DNA of 64,000 nucleotides from NCBI RefSeq assembly GCF_018812025.1, contig NC_063063.1:1480001-1544000 (forward strand), in the 5' to 3' direction. Under the pieces are notes generated by a model, which saw only the letters and a list, made by a program, of their open reading frames with translations, ran no database searches and had not been told where the DNA came from. This DNA comes from Megalobrama amblycephala (taxonomy: Eukaryota; Chordata; Actinopteri; Cypriniformes; Xenocyprididae). Below are positions 38,112-48,446 of this stretch, piece by piece (the first letter of the stretch is position 1; each line of letters begins with the position of its first letter). The position numbers and the translations under genes were made by a program.

Positions 38112-41100
38112 GTGTATTTTAATTTTTCTGGCAATCAAATGAAGGCTTAAAACATTAATTTATCTTTATCTTTTTTAAGTGCTACACTACAGAGCTCTGC
38201 TATTGAAAAATTGTTTTTATAAACATTTTTAAAAATGTATTATTAGTTAGTAGTATTATTTGAGATTATATTGAGACGTAGCTACATTCTACTGCACAAT
38301 AGTAATACATTTCTGTCACAACTTCCTCAAGTTAAACTGAACTTTTATTTTGACAAGTTGCAGTGAAGACCTTTGAGTTTATGATATGACGATAGTTTTT
38401 CTGAAACCGAGATGAAATGAAATCGTTCTCTCTCATTAGTGCTTGATATTCACCCATTACCCATGCTTGCAGACTACATGCATCCTAAAGAGAAATTACA
38501 CATGCTTCCTTTTGTTTTGTCCCAATAAAGCTGATTCCAGAGTTTATTAGCTGCAGAAAAGCATGTTTTTTTCATTTGAAACTTCAAATCTTGGCATAAC
38601 GTGGTGGGAAAAGTGTTATACAGAGCAAACTAATATGAGAAAAACACCTGTGAGTTCCTGCGTCCATTGTTTTATGCCGTTCTCTCTTACCTCTCTTCGT
38701 ATCGAGCTCCAAAGGCCTGGAAGGAATTCTGCCAGCTCTTTATGAGTATATGTCAAACCGCAGGCAGCCTACAATACAGAAGAATAGTGTACAGACATGT
38801 TTTTAGCTAACCCTAACTTAAGAGTCTACTAATACTCTAGTTAGTTTGCAAAGATAAATAGTTAGTAGAATGTCTAAAGTGGGCTATCAAAATAAAGCAT
38901 AACTGTTTTTATTGTTTTATATAAGATATTTTCAGTCTCATATTTTCATTCTCAATCCTGAAGCAGAATCAATTGTGAAGAACTGTAATCCAGTCAGTGC
39001 AGAGTCTGTATTGTACCAGTGTCTGCAGGGAGTCCACTTTAGCACTCTGAACATCTGAGTCCAGCTTCTCAATGATCAATGGTAACAGAAACTGTCAAAG
39101 GAAATGACACAAAACACAATAAACAAACACATACACACACAAAAGTTCCATTCACTGAAAACATTTGCATAATTTCCAGTCTACTGATACACACAGCCAT
39201 TGAGTATAACGCCTAACAAAGGCTTATTTGAGTTGAGGTCTGAATTAGGTTTAGGTCCTACCTCAGCAAACTGAGACGTCCCAGTAAGAACAGCCCGTAG
39301 AGAAAGAATAAGATCTTCCTGTGTGATCCCATGAGGATCATTGGGTGGCTGAGGAACAAAAAAAGAAATCCAGTTATCGACATGTCAAGTCTTTGTACAA
39401 TGACCACGAATGCTTGTGAACACAATCTTATTCCTAAATGACAGCGAACCGGCTATATGTGTATTAAACCATTAACAAATGCGATCACGGCGAACATTCA
39501 AATCTGCGTTCTGATCCAGACAGAGCCATTGTCATGTATAGGTACGAAACAGCTTTTCAACCACACAATATCATTATTTCTTACAAATATTTAAATTACC
39601 ACAGAAGTACTGGGGTAAATGTTTATAGTTTGGATATAAACACTGATGTCTACAGTAGCAATCAAAATAGAGTAAATCACCTTGTGAAAGTAACTTGATT
39701 CTTCAAATAAAGATTGTATCAATTACATATTTACACCAGTAGGTGGCCACAAGTGACTTAAAAACTGTATTTGTTATTGAATCATTCAAGACATTCCATC
39801 AAAAATGCTGATTAGTAATGAGTCTTTATGAGTGAGTCACTGAATCATTCATTCAAACCAATTTTTTTTTTAAATAATTCAAATTTTCACATTTTCTAAA
39901 CAAAAAAAACATTTGTAATGTTACAAAAGATTATATTTCTTATAAATGCTGATCTTTTGAACTTTCTATTCATCAAAGAATCCTGAAAAATAAAATGTAT
40001 AACTGTTTCCACAAAAATATGAACTGATAGATAGAAGGGCTTACAGGGCTGAAGTCTATGGGGAAATAACAGGACGTCACTTCAAAGAGTTCCTCTACAA
40101 ATTTACCTGAAAAAAAGAAATTAAGACACATAAATCATTGAAAAAACAACTTTCTGTTGTGAATTGTCAAATAAACACCAGACTTTATTTATATTTAATT
40201 ATAAATAGAGGTCGACCGATAGTGGATTTTATCGATACCGATTATCAGCAAGTACAGGAGCCGATTATCGGCAAGGACGGGGACTGATTATCGGCAAGTA
40301 CAGTAACTGATTATCAGCAAGGACGGGGACTGATTATCGGCAAGTACAGTAACTGATTATCAGCAAGGGCGGGGACTGATTATCGGCAAGTACAGTAACT
40401 GATTATCAGCAAGGACGGGGACTGATTATCGGCAAGTACAGTAACCGATTATCGGCAAGGGCGGGGACTGATTATCGGCAAGTACAGTAACCGATTATCG
40501 GCAAGGACGGGGACTGATTATCGGCAAGTACAGTAACCGATTATCAGCAAGGACGGGGACTGATTATCGGCAAGTACAGTAACCGATTATCGGCAAGGAC
40601 GGGGACTGATTATCGGCAAGTACAGTAACTGATTATCAGCAAGGGCGGGGACTGATTATCGGCAAGTACAGTAACCGATTATCGGCAAGGACGGGGACTG
40701 ATTATCGGCAAGTACAGTAACCGATTATCAGCAAGGGCGGGGACTGATTATCGGCAAGTACAGTAACCGATTATCGGCAAGGACGGGGACTGATTATCGG
40801 CAAGTACAGTAACCGATTATCGGCAAGGGCGGGGACTGATTATCGGCAAGTACAGTAACCGATTATCGGCAAGGACGGGGACTGATTATCGGCAAGTACA
40901 GTAACCGATTATCAGCAAGGACGGGGACTGATTATCGGCAAGTACAGTAACCGATTATCGGCAAGGACGGGGACTGATTATCGGCAAGTACAGTAACTGA
41001 TTATCAGCAAGGGCGGGGACTGATTATCGGCAAGTACAGTAACCGATTATCGGCAAGGACGGGGACTGATTATCGGCAAGTACAGTAACCGATTATCGGC

Positions 41101-44100
41101 AAGGGCGGGGACTGATTATCGGCAAGTACAGTAACCGATTATCGGCAAGGACGGGGACTGATTATCGGCAAGTACAGTAACCGATTATCAGCAAGGACGG
41201 GGACTGATTATCGGCAAGTACAGTAACCGATTATCGGCAAGGACGGGGACTGATTATCGGCAAGTACAGTAACTGATTATCAGCAAGGGCGGGGACTGAT
41301 TATCGGCAAGTACAGTAACCGATTATCGGCAAGGACGGGGACTGATTATCGGCAAGTACAGTAACCGATTATCAGCAAGGGCGGGGACTGATTATCGGCA
41401 AGTACAGTAACTGATTATCAGCAAGGATGGGTACTGATTATCAGCAAGGACGGGTACTGATTATCGGTAAGTACAGTAATCGATTATCAGCAAGGACGGG
41501 TACTGATTATCGGCAAGTACAGTAACCGATTAACGGCAAGGACGGGTACTGATTATCGGCAAGTACAGTAACGGATTATCAGCAAGGACGGGGACTGATT
41601 ATTGGCAAGTACACTAACCGATTATCGGCAAGGACGGGTACTGATTATCGGCAAGGACGAGTACTGATTATCGGCAAGTACAGTAACCGATTATCGGCAA
41701 GGATGGGTACTGATTATCGGCAAGTACAGTAACCGATTATCAGCAAGGACGAGTACTGATTATCGGCAAGGACGGGGACTGATTATCGGCAAGTACAGTA
41801 ACCGATTATCAGCAAGGACGAGTACTGATTATCGGCAAGTACAGTAACCGATTATCAGCAAGGACGGGGACTGATTATCGGCAAGTACAGTAACCGATTA
41901 TCAGCAAGGACGGGGACTGATTATCGGCAAGTACAGTAACCGATTATCGGCAAGGACGGGTACTGATTATCGGCAAGTACAGTAACCGATTATCAGCAAG
42001 GACAGGGACTGATTATCGGCAAGTACAGTAACCGATTATCGGCAAGGACGGGTACTGATTATCGGCAAGGACGAGTACTTGATTATCGGCAAGTACAGTA
42101 ACCGATTATCGGCAAGGATGGGTACTGATTATTGGCAAGGACGGGTACTGATTATCGGCAAGTAAAGTAACCGATTATCGGCAAGTACGGGTAATAATTA
42201 TCGGCAAGTACAGTAACCAAAACTATCGGTTGATTAATTGGTTTAAGTACAGTCCAACCTGCTCAAAACAGTACAGGTACCGTTTATCGGCAAATACGGG
42301 TACTGATTATCAGAAAGTACAATAACCGATTATCAGCAAGTATGGTAACCAATTATCGGCAAGTATGTGTAATGATTATCGGCAAGTGCAGTAACCGAAA
42401 CTATTGGTTGATTAATCGGTTTTCGGCAGGTATAGTCCAACCTGTACTGTTTTATAATAAGGAAAACATCTGCTCAAAACAGTACAGGTACCAATTATCG
42501 GCATGTATGTGTACTAATTATCAGCAAGTAAAGTAACCGATTATCAGCAAGTACGGATAATGATTGTCAGCAAGTAAAGTAAGCTAAACTATCGGTTGAT
42601 TAATTGGTTATCGGAAAGTACAGTCCAACCTGTACTTGCCAATAACTGATTACTCAACCTATAGTTTTTAAAATGGATACTGGTTAATACACAAACATAA
42701 CACTCTAAGTAAAACAGTGCTGAACTTAATCACAAAAATAAAAACAGTACTGAACCATGAAAATGTGCTAAATGAAATAAATATATAAATATGAATATAA
42801 AGTAAAACTGTGAGTAAATGTTGAAATTAACCAACAATGAACAATAGTTAATGTTACCATTTCATATAAATCCAAACAGCCATTCTTAAAGATGTCCATC
42901 TTTAAATATCTACGCAAAGGCCAGAGCACTGAAATTACATACATGCATATTATCTCACTTTATTTGCTTCTATTTTGGAATAACTAAATATGAATCGCTG
43001 TTATGATAGAAAAAAAAAGAACTGAAATCGAATGCATTTCTGATTTGTTTATATGTTTTTTTATTTGGCTGCAGGAACAATTTAACCGATTGTTCCACCA
43101 ATCAGCTATCGGTGCAAAATTGATAAATCAGTCGACCTCTAATTATAATTGTATTAAAAAAATTTAAATACATAATTATATTATACTAACATTTTACTAT
43201 ACATTAATTGCATTTGTTATATTTGCAATTCCATTGTACACTAACCGAGATCGTAACCCCTGTGAATGATGTTCCTGGCCACCTGGAACGCTAGCAGGAG
43301 GTTGCGTGGATCCCGTTCTCCATCTACTGACTGCACAAATCCAAATGTAAAGTCTGCACCCAAACCTTTGAGCTCTGTGGAAAGGGAGATGTTTGAGCAC
43401 TATTGAGATGCTGTTCCTGCTCTTCTAAATACAAAGGCATTAATATAAAGGCGAGAAAGACTGATTGCTGCCGATCCTTACCTTCCTCTCTGGACTCCAT
43501 TAGACTGATAAGGATGTTGTAAACACATGATCGCTCAGCCAGCATCAAGGACTGTTGCAGAGAAATAAGGGAGGAAAACAAAAACTCGCTTAAAAAGGAT
43601 TTCTGTCTAAATACTTGTGACATAAGAGCAATAAAGATGTCAACTGGTCAGCTATCACTACACTGGCATTGATGCACAAGAACATGTCAAATAGCAAAGA
43701 TTGAAATATGCCAATAATGTAACATTAAATATTATTTAACATAACATTTAATAAAACTCCAAGAATGACAATCAGTTACAATAGGCTGAACATGATAAAT
43801 CAGCAACTTGTATGAATTTAAAGCTTTTCAGGACTTATTAAGAACAATGTTTAAATAGAAAATGTATAATATATGATATTATGAAAAATAAAAATACATA
43901 AAAACTTGGGGATATAGTTTTTTCGCAATAAGACTTTTCTGCTCAGCCAGGCTGCATTTCTTTGATCAAAAATACAATAATAATTGTGATATATGATTGT
44001 AATTTAAAACAGCAGTTTTCTATGTTAATATACAGTAAAATATAATTTATTCCTGTGATCAAAGCTGAATTTTCAGCATCATTACTCCAGTCTTCAGTGT

Positions 44101-47100
44101 CACATGATCCTTCAGAAATCATTCTAATATGATGATTTGTTGCTCAAGAAACATTTATGATTATCAATGTTGAAAACAGTTCATATTTTTGTTGAAATCG
44201 TGATACATTTTATTTCTCAGGAATCTTTGATGAATAGAACATTCAAAAGAACAGAATTTATTTGAAATAGAATCTTTTGTAACATTATAAATGTCACTTT
44301 TGATCAATTTAATGCACCCTTGCTAATAAAATTTAAAAAAATAAATTAAAAAAATCTAATTCTAACCAATATAATTTTTGAAACAGTATCAGTGAACAAC
44401 TGGCTGACATCTTCTGAGTGAAGTGTATTCATTCGGACTGAAATATTCACCTGAACATGAACATCCTGAAAGATGGATCTCAAAATGGACACAGCTGAAC
44501 CAGGAGGCAGAACTGAGCATTTTGTCTGAAAGGAACCAAAAATGAGAAATATTAAGGTGACTATGACTATAATGACAGATCATTAATAAGCAAAAGTACT
44601 CCGACTTACCAAAGCCTTGAGTCCCTGAAGAACATGCGGCGTGATCACATAGTGATCCTTCAGTCTGTTTTCATAGAAAGCTAACAGGACCTCCACTGCA
44701 AACAAAACATGTGTGAGATGCATCAAACGTCAATAGATTTTCAGTTTAGATCATAATAGATTATTAATGCAGCACTGACAGAATTAATTCAAAAGAACAG
44801 CTATTCAGAAATCCTACCCTCCCTCTCAGAGAGGCAGCTGTAGCATTCCTGCAGGACTAGAGACAGGAGCTGAACTCCTCTGCCACGTGTCTGATGCTGA
44901 GAGCTGGTCAGACTCAACCTGCATGGAGGAATCGAAATTAATAAGTTACAATAAAACTGAGAGCTGCCACAATCACCACTGCAGTCTGAAATCTACAGCT
45001 AAAATATCAGACATTCATGCAGCACTACTAGAGAAAGGCAGGAGGAGGATGAAAACACAAACTCAGCTCTCATAAATGTGTAAAGTTATAAAAGAATATA
45101 AAACACTTTACCCCAAAGCTTCGACCAGCTGGAGAATCGTGAATTGCCCAGTCTTGATACCTTAAAAGAGACACAAACTCATGTTTAACCCTGTAAAGCC
45201 TGGCATATTTTTTTAATATAATCTAATGTTTTTTTAAAGGAAAAGTTTATTAAACTTTAAAAAAATACCCCACAGATCATTTATTATAGCTTGTCAAATT
45301 TGCCCCTATTTGGGTGTGAGCAAAAACACGCCGTTTTTGTGTGTGTCCCTTTAAATGCAAATGAGCTGCTGCTCCCGCCCCCTTTCCAGAAGAGGGCGGA
45401 GCTTTAACAGCTCAACAACAACAAAGCTGGAGAATCTCACGCAGCCAAAATGAGGAAAGTTTTCAGCCTTACATTGTTCAAACCGGAGTCGACACTGATG
45501 GAGAGACTCAGGAAGAAGTTACAACTTTTAGACGTTTCTGAATGGTCACGTGAACAAGATGGACGTTTTTACTATGATACTAAAAGGCCTTTACTTGCTA
45601 AAAAAGTATGTGGGTCATTGACAAATAAGGTTTTTTAAAGTGTAAAAAAACAAAGCAATGGAGATATAATTAATTTTGAAGTTTTATTAAGTGTTAACAA
45701 TGAGATTATGTGGTTTTTATAAACAATTAACACTGCTTTTGTCATTTTTTACAAAATTTGTCACCAAAATAGTCATTTGGTTTAACCAAAATTTCGGTTT
45801 TACCGAATGACACTTTTGGTTATGCCGAATGACGATATTTTTAAACAATGCTAACAGGCTGATATCTAGCAAAAGGGCAATCAAATATTTAATATTTAGT
45901 TAGGGATGTGCAACGATTAATCGTTTGCAAAATAAAAGCCTGTGTTTACGTAATATATGTGTTTGTTCTGTGTATAATAGTTATGTATATATAAATAGAC
46001 ACATACATGTATATATTTAAGAAAAATGTTAGATTTATATATAAAATATTTATATTTACATGTACTATAAAATATATATATTTATTTAAACATGCATATA
46101 TTTTTTAAATTTATACATGAATGTGTTTGTATTATTTAATATATACATAATTATTATACACAGAACACACACATATTACATAAACACAGACTTTTATTTT
46201 GCTAACGATTAATCGCGATTACACATCCCTATATTTAGTACAAGTTTTTAAAATATTACAACATTTTCCATGTTTTATAGCGGTTGCACCGAATGACCTG
46301 ATGTTTGCATATGAGCAAGACAAAACATGAATTTTTCAAATAGTTAAAAGAGAGTTTATTACTTTGCTTCATGACCATGTGGTCCTTTGCAGGTGTCTGA
46401 ATGATGTCACATCCTGTCACATGATATTGACCACATGACTTGATCCAAAATGGTCCCTTTATATTGGTTACTCCGAATGACATCAATGAAATTCATTCTT
46501 TCTCATAACAAAATGACGACTTCTACACATAATTTTAATATCATTTTGCACTATGTTGATATATGATGTTATAAAATCATGCCAGAATAAAAAAAAATAC
46601 ATACATTTATTACATTTAAAGATATTTTAATCACAAATGAAGTGCCTGTATTGACCTTTTGACACTTCAAAATCTTTTTAAAAAAAACCTTTATGTGTAT
46701 TAAAACCTTTTGAATTCAATAAAAGAGATCTAGTTGTACTACCTTACATACTTTTGACATCATATCGTTGTTTATTATTATTATTATTAAGGCCTTTGGA
46801 CAAAAAAATGACCCATAAACTGTCAACAAGATGACATAAGGCATGCAAGTTGATCATATTGATCATTTAGAAGCCTAAAACTCACGTATTAGATATAAAA
46901 GTGAAAGCTTTATAGAGTTAATGTAGATAAACGCACTGAAGTCAGTCAGGTTCACACAGAAGGGCTCCGCTAGCAGACTAGCAAGGCAAGCAAACAATCC
47001 CTGAATAAAGAAAACAACGGCATGGCAACTCCTGGTTTGGAGGTATAATCAAGCAAAAACACTGTTGAATTCTAACAAAGGTCTGATGTGTGTGTTCAGC

Positions 47101-47360
47101 CGCTGTCAGTGTGTGTGAGAGACACAGGATGTGGTGATTAGCTCAAGACTCCCTCACACACACAGCATCACACGCGGCGCTCGCGCTGCTTCTCTAATAG
47201 AGCTTTTATTAAGAGTCAGCGCTTAAAGTGGCAAGAAACAGCAAAGACGAGAGAGACCAATGAATGAGCTACCTGTAGCGGTGTCCGTGGCCTTGCTATC
47301 AACCTGTCCTGACACGAATTCTTCCACTAAACCCAGCAGCACACTGTTATCCGCGGCCAT
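18258..47360 (-). CDS. mms19: MMS19, cytosolic Fe-S assembly targeting subunit; 30 coding exons, two apparent frameshifts
   Basis: HEAT-repeat adaptor that, with CIAO1 and CIAO2B, delivers Fe-S clusters to DNA replication and repair enzymes such as XPD. Exons 5'-3' (minus): 47360-47273, 45160-45112, 44918-44818, 44695-44610, 44525-44451, 43551-43482, 43374-43246, 40106-40045, 39348-39262, 39091-39017, 38768-38691, 37103-36965, 36261-36107, 34449-34371, 34172-34047, 30950-30869, 30772-30675, 30588-30469, 29040-28873, 28794-28710, 28346-28244, 28002-27928, 23990-23863, 23451-23345, 22267-22210, 22111-21925, 19896-19814, 19731-19567, 18525-18466, 18362-18258. Sum 3023 nt; human is 1030 residues. 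Conserved blocks include GADFTFGF, CEPDLKLVWPSAKLLQAAAG, AAKCFAGLVNK, QAFTLLLW, LLSDPELG, LLLEALSCPD and the C-terminal KEAVAARGEW before TGA. Exon phases agree throughout except at exons 23/24 and in exon 25, where one extra base each breaks the frame. Read literally, the protein stops after about 753 residues. Confidence 0.93.
18583..19517. mobile_element. hAT-like MITE with perfect 8-bp target duplication
   Basis: Ends TAGGGCTGGGTATTGA and ...TTACCCAGCCCTA are inverted repeats. The 8-bp direct repeat CTAGAATC flanks it exactly (18575-18582 and 19518-19525), as expected of hAT elements. It sits in the mms19 intron between exons 28 and 29. The interior is related, in inverse orientation, to the element at 22353-23210. 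Confidence 0.9.
19935..21785. repeat. Repeat complex: family B pieces plus an inverted 'taggtggcgctgtgacgat' unit
   Basis: A segment at 20030-20215 ('agtaggtggcgctgtgac', 'aagtcatgcct', 'acgagaacggattggccg') recurs inverted at about 20795-20960, with family B sequence between them. It continues to about 21780, ending 'attgctgcttgcagctatat', the same terminal phrase found near 33300. It is non-coding and lies in an mms19 intron (exons 26-27). Confidence 0.65.
22353..23210. mobile_element. hAT-like MITE, same family as 18583-19517, inverted
   Basis: Ends TAGGGCTGGGTTAAAA and ...ATTCAATACCCAGCCCTA. Flanking octamers CTCTGAAT (22345-22352) and CTCTAAAT (23211-23218) match at 7 of 8 positions. 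The shared interior includes 'agtgaccataaactcatta' and 'gtacaactta', reversed relative to the other copy. It lies in the mms19 intron between exons 24 and 25. Confidence 0.85.
23546..23793. mobile_element. Short inverted-repeat element (CAGTGGTTCCCAAACC ends)
   Basis: Left end CAGTGGTTCCCAAACCAGG is mirrored at the right by TTTGGGAACCACTG. The ends are hAT-like, but no target duplication was found. It lies in the mms19 intron between exons 23 and 24. Confidence 0.65.
24740..25740. mobile_element. Two family B copies in opposite orientation with a family A fragment inserted
   Basis: The first copy runs from about 24745 ('tctgctcaccaaggct') to about 25120. The second is inverted, from about 25130 ('aaaagtttggggtcagtaag') to about 25740. 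A TTAA-started family A end (25585-25632, 'gggatagttcacccaaaaat') interrupts the second copy. Confidence 0.65.
25834..27368. mobile_element. Tc1/mariner-like foldback element with TA target sites
   Basis: Ends CAGGGAGTGCAGAATTATTA and its exact complement at 27368 are flanked by TA dinucleotides inside TA-rich DNA. The two halves (25834 to about 26597 and about 26610-27368) are near-perfect reverse complements. Each arm carries the same short decayed frame beginning MSQKRDL (ATG at 26052 on +, mirrored on -) that hits an in-frame TGA after 19 codons; it looks like the N-terminus of a transposase. The element therefore cannot make a transposase itself. Tc1/mariner is inferred from the TA sites and the relic. 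It lies in the mms19 intron between exons 22 and 23. Confidence 0.75.
27369..27448. repeat. (TA)n microsatellite
   Basis: About 40 uninterrupted TA units directly abut the right end of the Tc1-like foldback. A shorter TA run lies at its left end. Confidence 0.95.
29396..29590. mobile_element. hAT-like MITE, 195 bp, perfect 8-bp target duplication
   Basis: Ends CAGGGTTTCTCAACCACATT and AATGTGGTTGAGAACCACTG. The direct repeat GCTTAGTC occurs on both sides (29388-29395 and 29591-29598). The whole element is nearly palindromic ('ggaggcccaccaa' versus 'ttggtgggcctcc'). It lies in the mms19 intron between exons 18 and 19. Confidence 0.9.
29890..30250. mobile_element. Truncated family A MITE
   Basis: The left end TTAAAGGGATAGTTCACCC is intact and is followed by 'tgatttactcaccctcaag'. 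An internal palindrome around 'tggtagtgaatg' is present. The right terminal repeat is missing. A related fragment sits at 52190-52450. Confidence 0.7.
31123..32677. mobile_element. piggyBac-like non-autonomous element
   Basis: Starts TTAACCCTCTGGAGTCTGAG and ends CAGACCTCAGAGTGTTAA, with TTAA at both outer ends (31123-31126, 32674-32677) and imperfect terminal inverted repeats. There is no transposase frame inside. TTAA insertion is characteristic of piggyBac. It lies in the mms19 intron between exons 15 and 16. Confidence 0.75.
32740..33318. repeat. Dispersed repeat ending 'gctgcttgcagctatat'
   Basis: Contains 'catgaaactcgacacacat' and 'acagcgccacctttt', and ends at the same phrase as the repeat near 21745-21775. 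I do not assign a family. It follows directly on the piggyBac-like element. Confidence 0.5.
34915..36055. mobile_element. Inverted-repeat element with AGGCCCTA.. ends
   Basis: Left end 'aggccctactgaaatcag' and right end 'ggaaatcacagggcctt' are imperfect inverted repeats. The interior has repeated 'aaattccgttttt' phrases, a T26 run near 35140 and an A-run near 35690. A shorter relative lies at about 37810-38420. It lies in the mms19 intron between exons 13 and 14. Confidence 0.65.
36362..36841. mobile_element. TTAA-flanked MITE (family C), 480 bp
   Basis: TTAAAGAGCACCAATTATGC at the left; the right end read in reverse starts TTAAAGAGGCCATATTAT. TTAA flanks both ends. The interior shares 'gtgtaatgttgctgtttgag' with the flank of the palindrome at 10948-11913. 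It lies in the mms19 intron between exons 12 and 13. Confidence 0.8.
37810..38420. mobile_element. Partial copy of the 34915-36055 family
   Basis: Shares 'ttctatgaaatccatttta', 'aaattccggtttttctg', 'caaaaagcatgtctaattaa' and 'gaagacctttgagttt' with the larger copy. It has a long T run near 38080 and no defined right terminus. Confidence 0.6.
39620..40015. repeat. Dispersed repeat pair (6217-type and family B)
   Basis: 39625-39780 matches the 6217-6345 segment. 39890-40010 matches the family B tail ('gttacaaaagattatattt', 'cttttgaactttctattcat'). It lies in the mms19 intron between exons 8 and 9. Confidence 0.6.
40206..43141. mobile_element. hAT-like element, 2.9 kb, with expanded internal minisatellite
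   Basis: Starts TAGAGGTCGACCGATAG and ends AATCAGTCGACCTCTA, a terminal inverted repeat. Flanking octamers ATTATAAA (40198-40205) and ATTATAAT (43142-43149) agree at 7 of 8 positions, as expected for hAT insertion. There is no transposase frame. About two thirds of the element is the tandem array listed next; the remainder has degenerate TATCGGC motifs and AT-rich DNA. It lies in mms19 intron 7. Confidence 0.85.
40240..42230 (+). repeat. 23-bp minisatellite arranged as 46-bp dimers
   Basis: Alternating monomers GATTATCGGCAAGTACAGTA(ACC) and GATTATCGGCAAGGACGGGG(ACT). Variant monomers (CAG for CGG, GGGCGG for GGACGG) recur at multiples of 46 bp, for example spacings of 368 and 276 bp, which indicates duplication of multi-unit blocks. 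The array is regular up to about 41400, then increasingly degenerate. Confidence 0.95.
43930..44350. mobile_element. Family B element copy
   Basis: 'cagccaggctgcatttc', 'actccagtcttcagtgtcac', 'tcattctaatatgatgattt' and 'cccttgctaataaa' in order, as in other copies. It lies in the mms19 intron between exons 5 and 6. Confidence 0.65.
45185..46921. mobile_element. piggyBac-like TTAA element with a nested hAT-like element
   Basis: Left end TTAACCCTGTAAAGCCTGG; the right end, read in reverse, is TTAACTCTATAAAGCTTTC. TTAA is present at both outer limits. A short frame at 45450-45638 begins MRKVFSL and is unrecognised. A similar left end occurs at 58501. The element fills most of mms19 intron 1. 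Confidence 0.7.
45901..46231. mobile_element. hAT-like MITE, 331 bp, perfect 8-bp target duplication
   Basis: Ends TAGGGATGTGCAACGATTAA and GATTACACATCCCTA, with the direct repeat TATTTAGT on both sides (45893-45900 and 46232-46239). Palindromic arms contain 'cctgtgtttacgtaatat' and 'atattacataaacacag'. It is inserted in the piggyBac-like element. Confidence 0.92.
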
Positions 47361-48446
47361 CCTGAAGAGCAGCCTGAGCTTCAAACTCATCCGCGCATGC
47401 GCACAACAGCTGCGGTCACCGCGAGAGGACTGTTTTGTTTAAAAATGTTTCAAAATACATTTTAAGATCAGTGTTACATAAGGTAATATATGTGAGTATT
47501 ATTCTGGACGTTAGAATGTCAAATTTTGTTAAAACATTTAAAAGATTAACGATGTAAATTATTTTTTATTAAAAAAATATTAAGTCTTTGCTATAAAATA
47601 AGATCCTATGTGTTTTGTGATTTATTTTATTTGCATTATTGCATTTAGCAAAAAATGTTTAGTAAGATTGGAACTATTTTTCCTTCTGCTCCGAATACAA
47701 ACAAACAGTTATGGCACCCATTCAAACTGAGAGATGCTAGCAGGTTGCCAGGTTTTCACAACAAAACCCACCTGAACTTGAAAAATGGTGTGTATTTACA
47801 TCTTATATAATTGACCCTTCGCCGGGAGTTTGATTGGTTTGATTGACAAGCGATCTAACCAATCATAACGCCAAATCCACCATTTTGTCTGACAAAGCAG
47901 TCAGGAGTTAGAAGATTAACCTCGGTGGACTTGAACTTGAAAAATGTTGTGTATTTACATCTTTCCGCATTTGAAACAACATTCCTTCTGATGTTCATTC
48001 ATGTTTATTTGATGCTATAATTAACTAGTAGGAAGAGATGATCGGTTCACAAGCCGCTTGAGCTGAGCCACAAAGAGCCACAAAATGTTTTTTATTGTTC
48101 AAATTTCTTAAAAAATTACACAGTTTGAAAGCTGGGACTTTGTTTAATATCATAAGTAACCTGCTCCGTCTTGTCAGTCGACGTGTTGTCCTCTTTGCTC
48201 CGCGATGTATTTTTCACTCTGTGTGGCGTGACAGCGCCATGGCTTGTCGGACAAAGCCAGGGGGGTAAAACCAGCATTTTTGACAGGGTTTCCCTGGTAA
48301 AATTTGCATTCCAGGGGCTAAATATAATGTTATTTGGGGTCACTTCAACTCCGCGGACATGAAAAACAACCCGCGGCAACAGTGTTAAAGTAGCCCAATT
48401 CCCGCATACTTGGCAACACTGCATGATAATGGCATTTTTTACACGT
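47361..48446. other. mms19 upstream DNA
   Basis: A short GC-rich promoter-proximal stretch (to about 47430), then AT-rich DNA with a direct repeat of 'cttgaaaaatg.tgtgtatttacatctt' near 47775 and 47935. No exon or RNA gene was recognised. Confidence 0.5.
47393..47402. promoter_or_regulatory. NRF1-type palindromic site upstream of mms19
   Basis: GCGCATGCGC, the NRF1 consensus core, lies 33 bp upstream of the mms19 ATG in a GC-rich stretch without a TATA box. NRF1 sites close to the start are typical of housekeeping promoters; use here is inferred. Confidence 0.6.

Noticed and set aside
40240..42230. Possible satellite or centromeric array
   Set aside because: It is confined within a transposon bounded by terminal repeats and an 8-bp duplication, so a local minisatellite is a better reading.
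45450..45638. 62-codon frame MRKVFSL... in mms19 intron 1
   Set aside because: It lies inside a TTAA-bounded transposon and shows no recognised domain; likely chance or transposon-derived.
46941..46992. Candidate mms19 exon on minus between exons 1 and 2, with acceptor- and donor-like edges
   Set aside because: In the phase set by exon 1 it hits a stop (TAG); exon 1 joins exon 2 (45160-45112) in frame with family-like sequence, so it is not needed.
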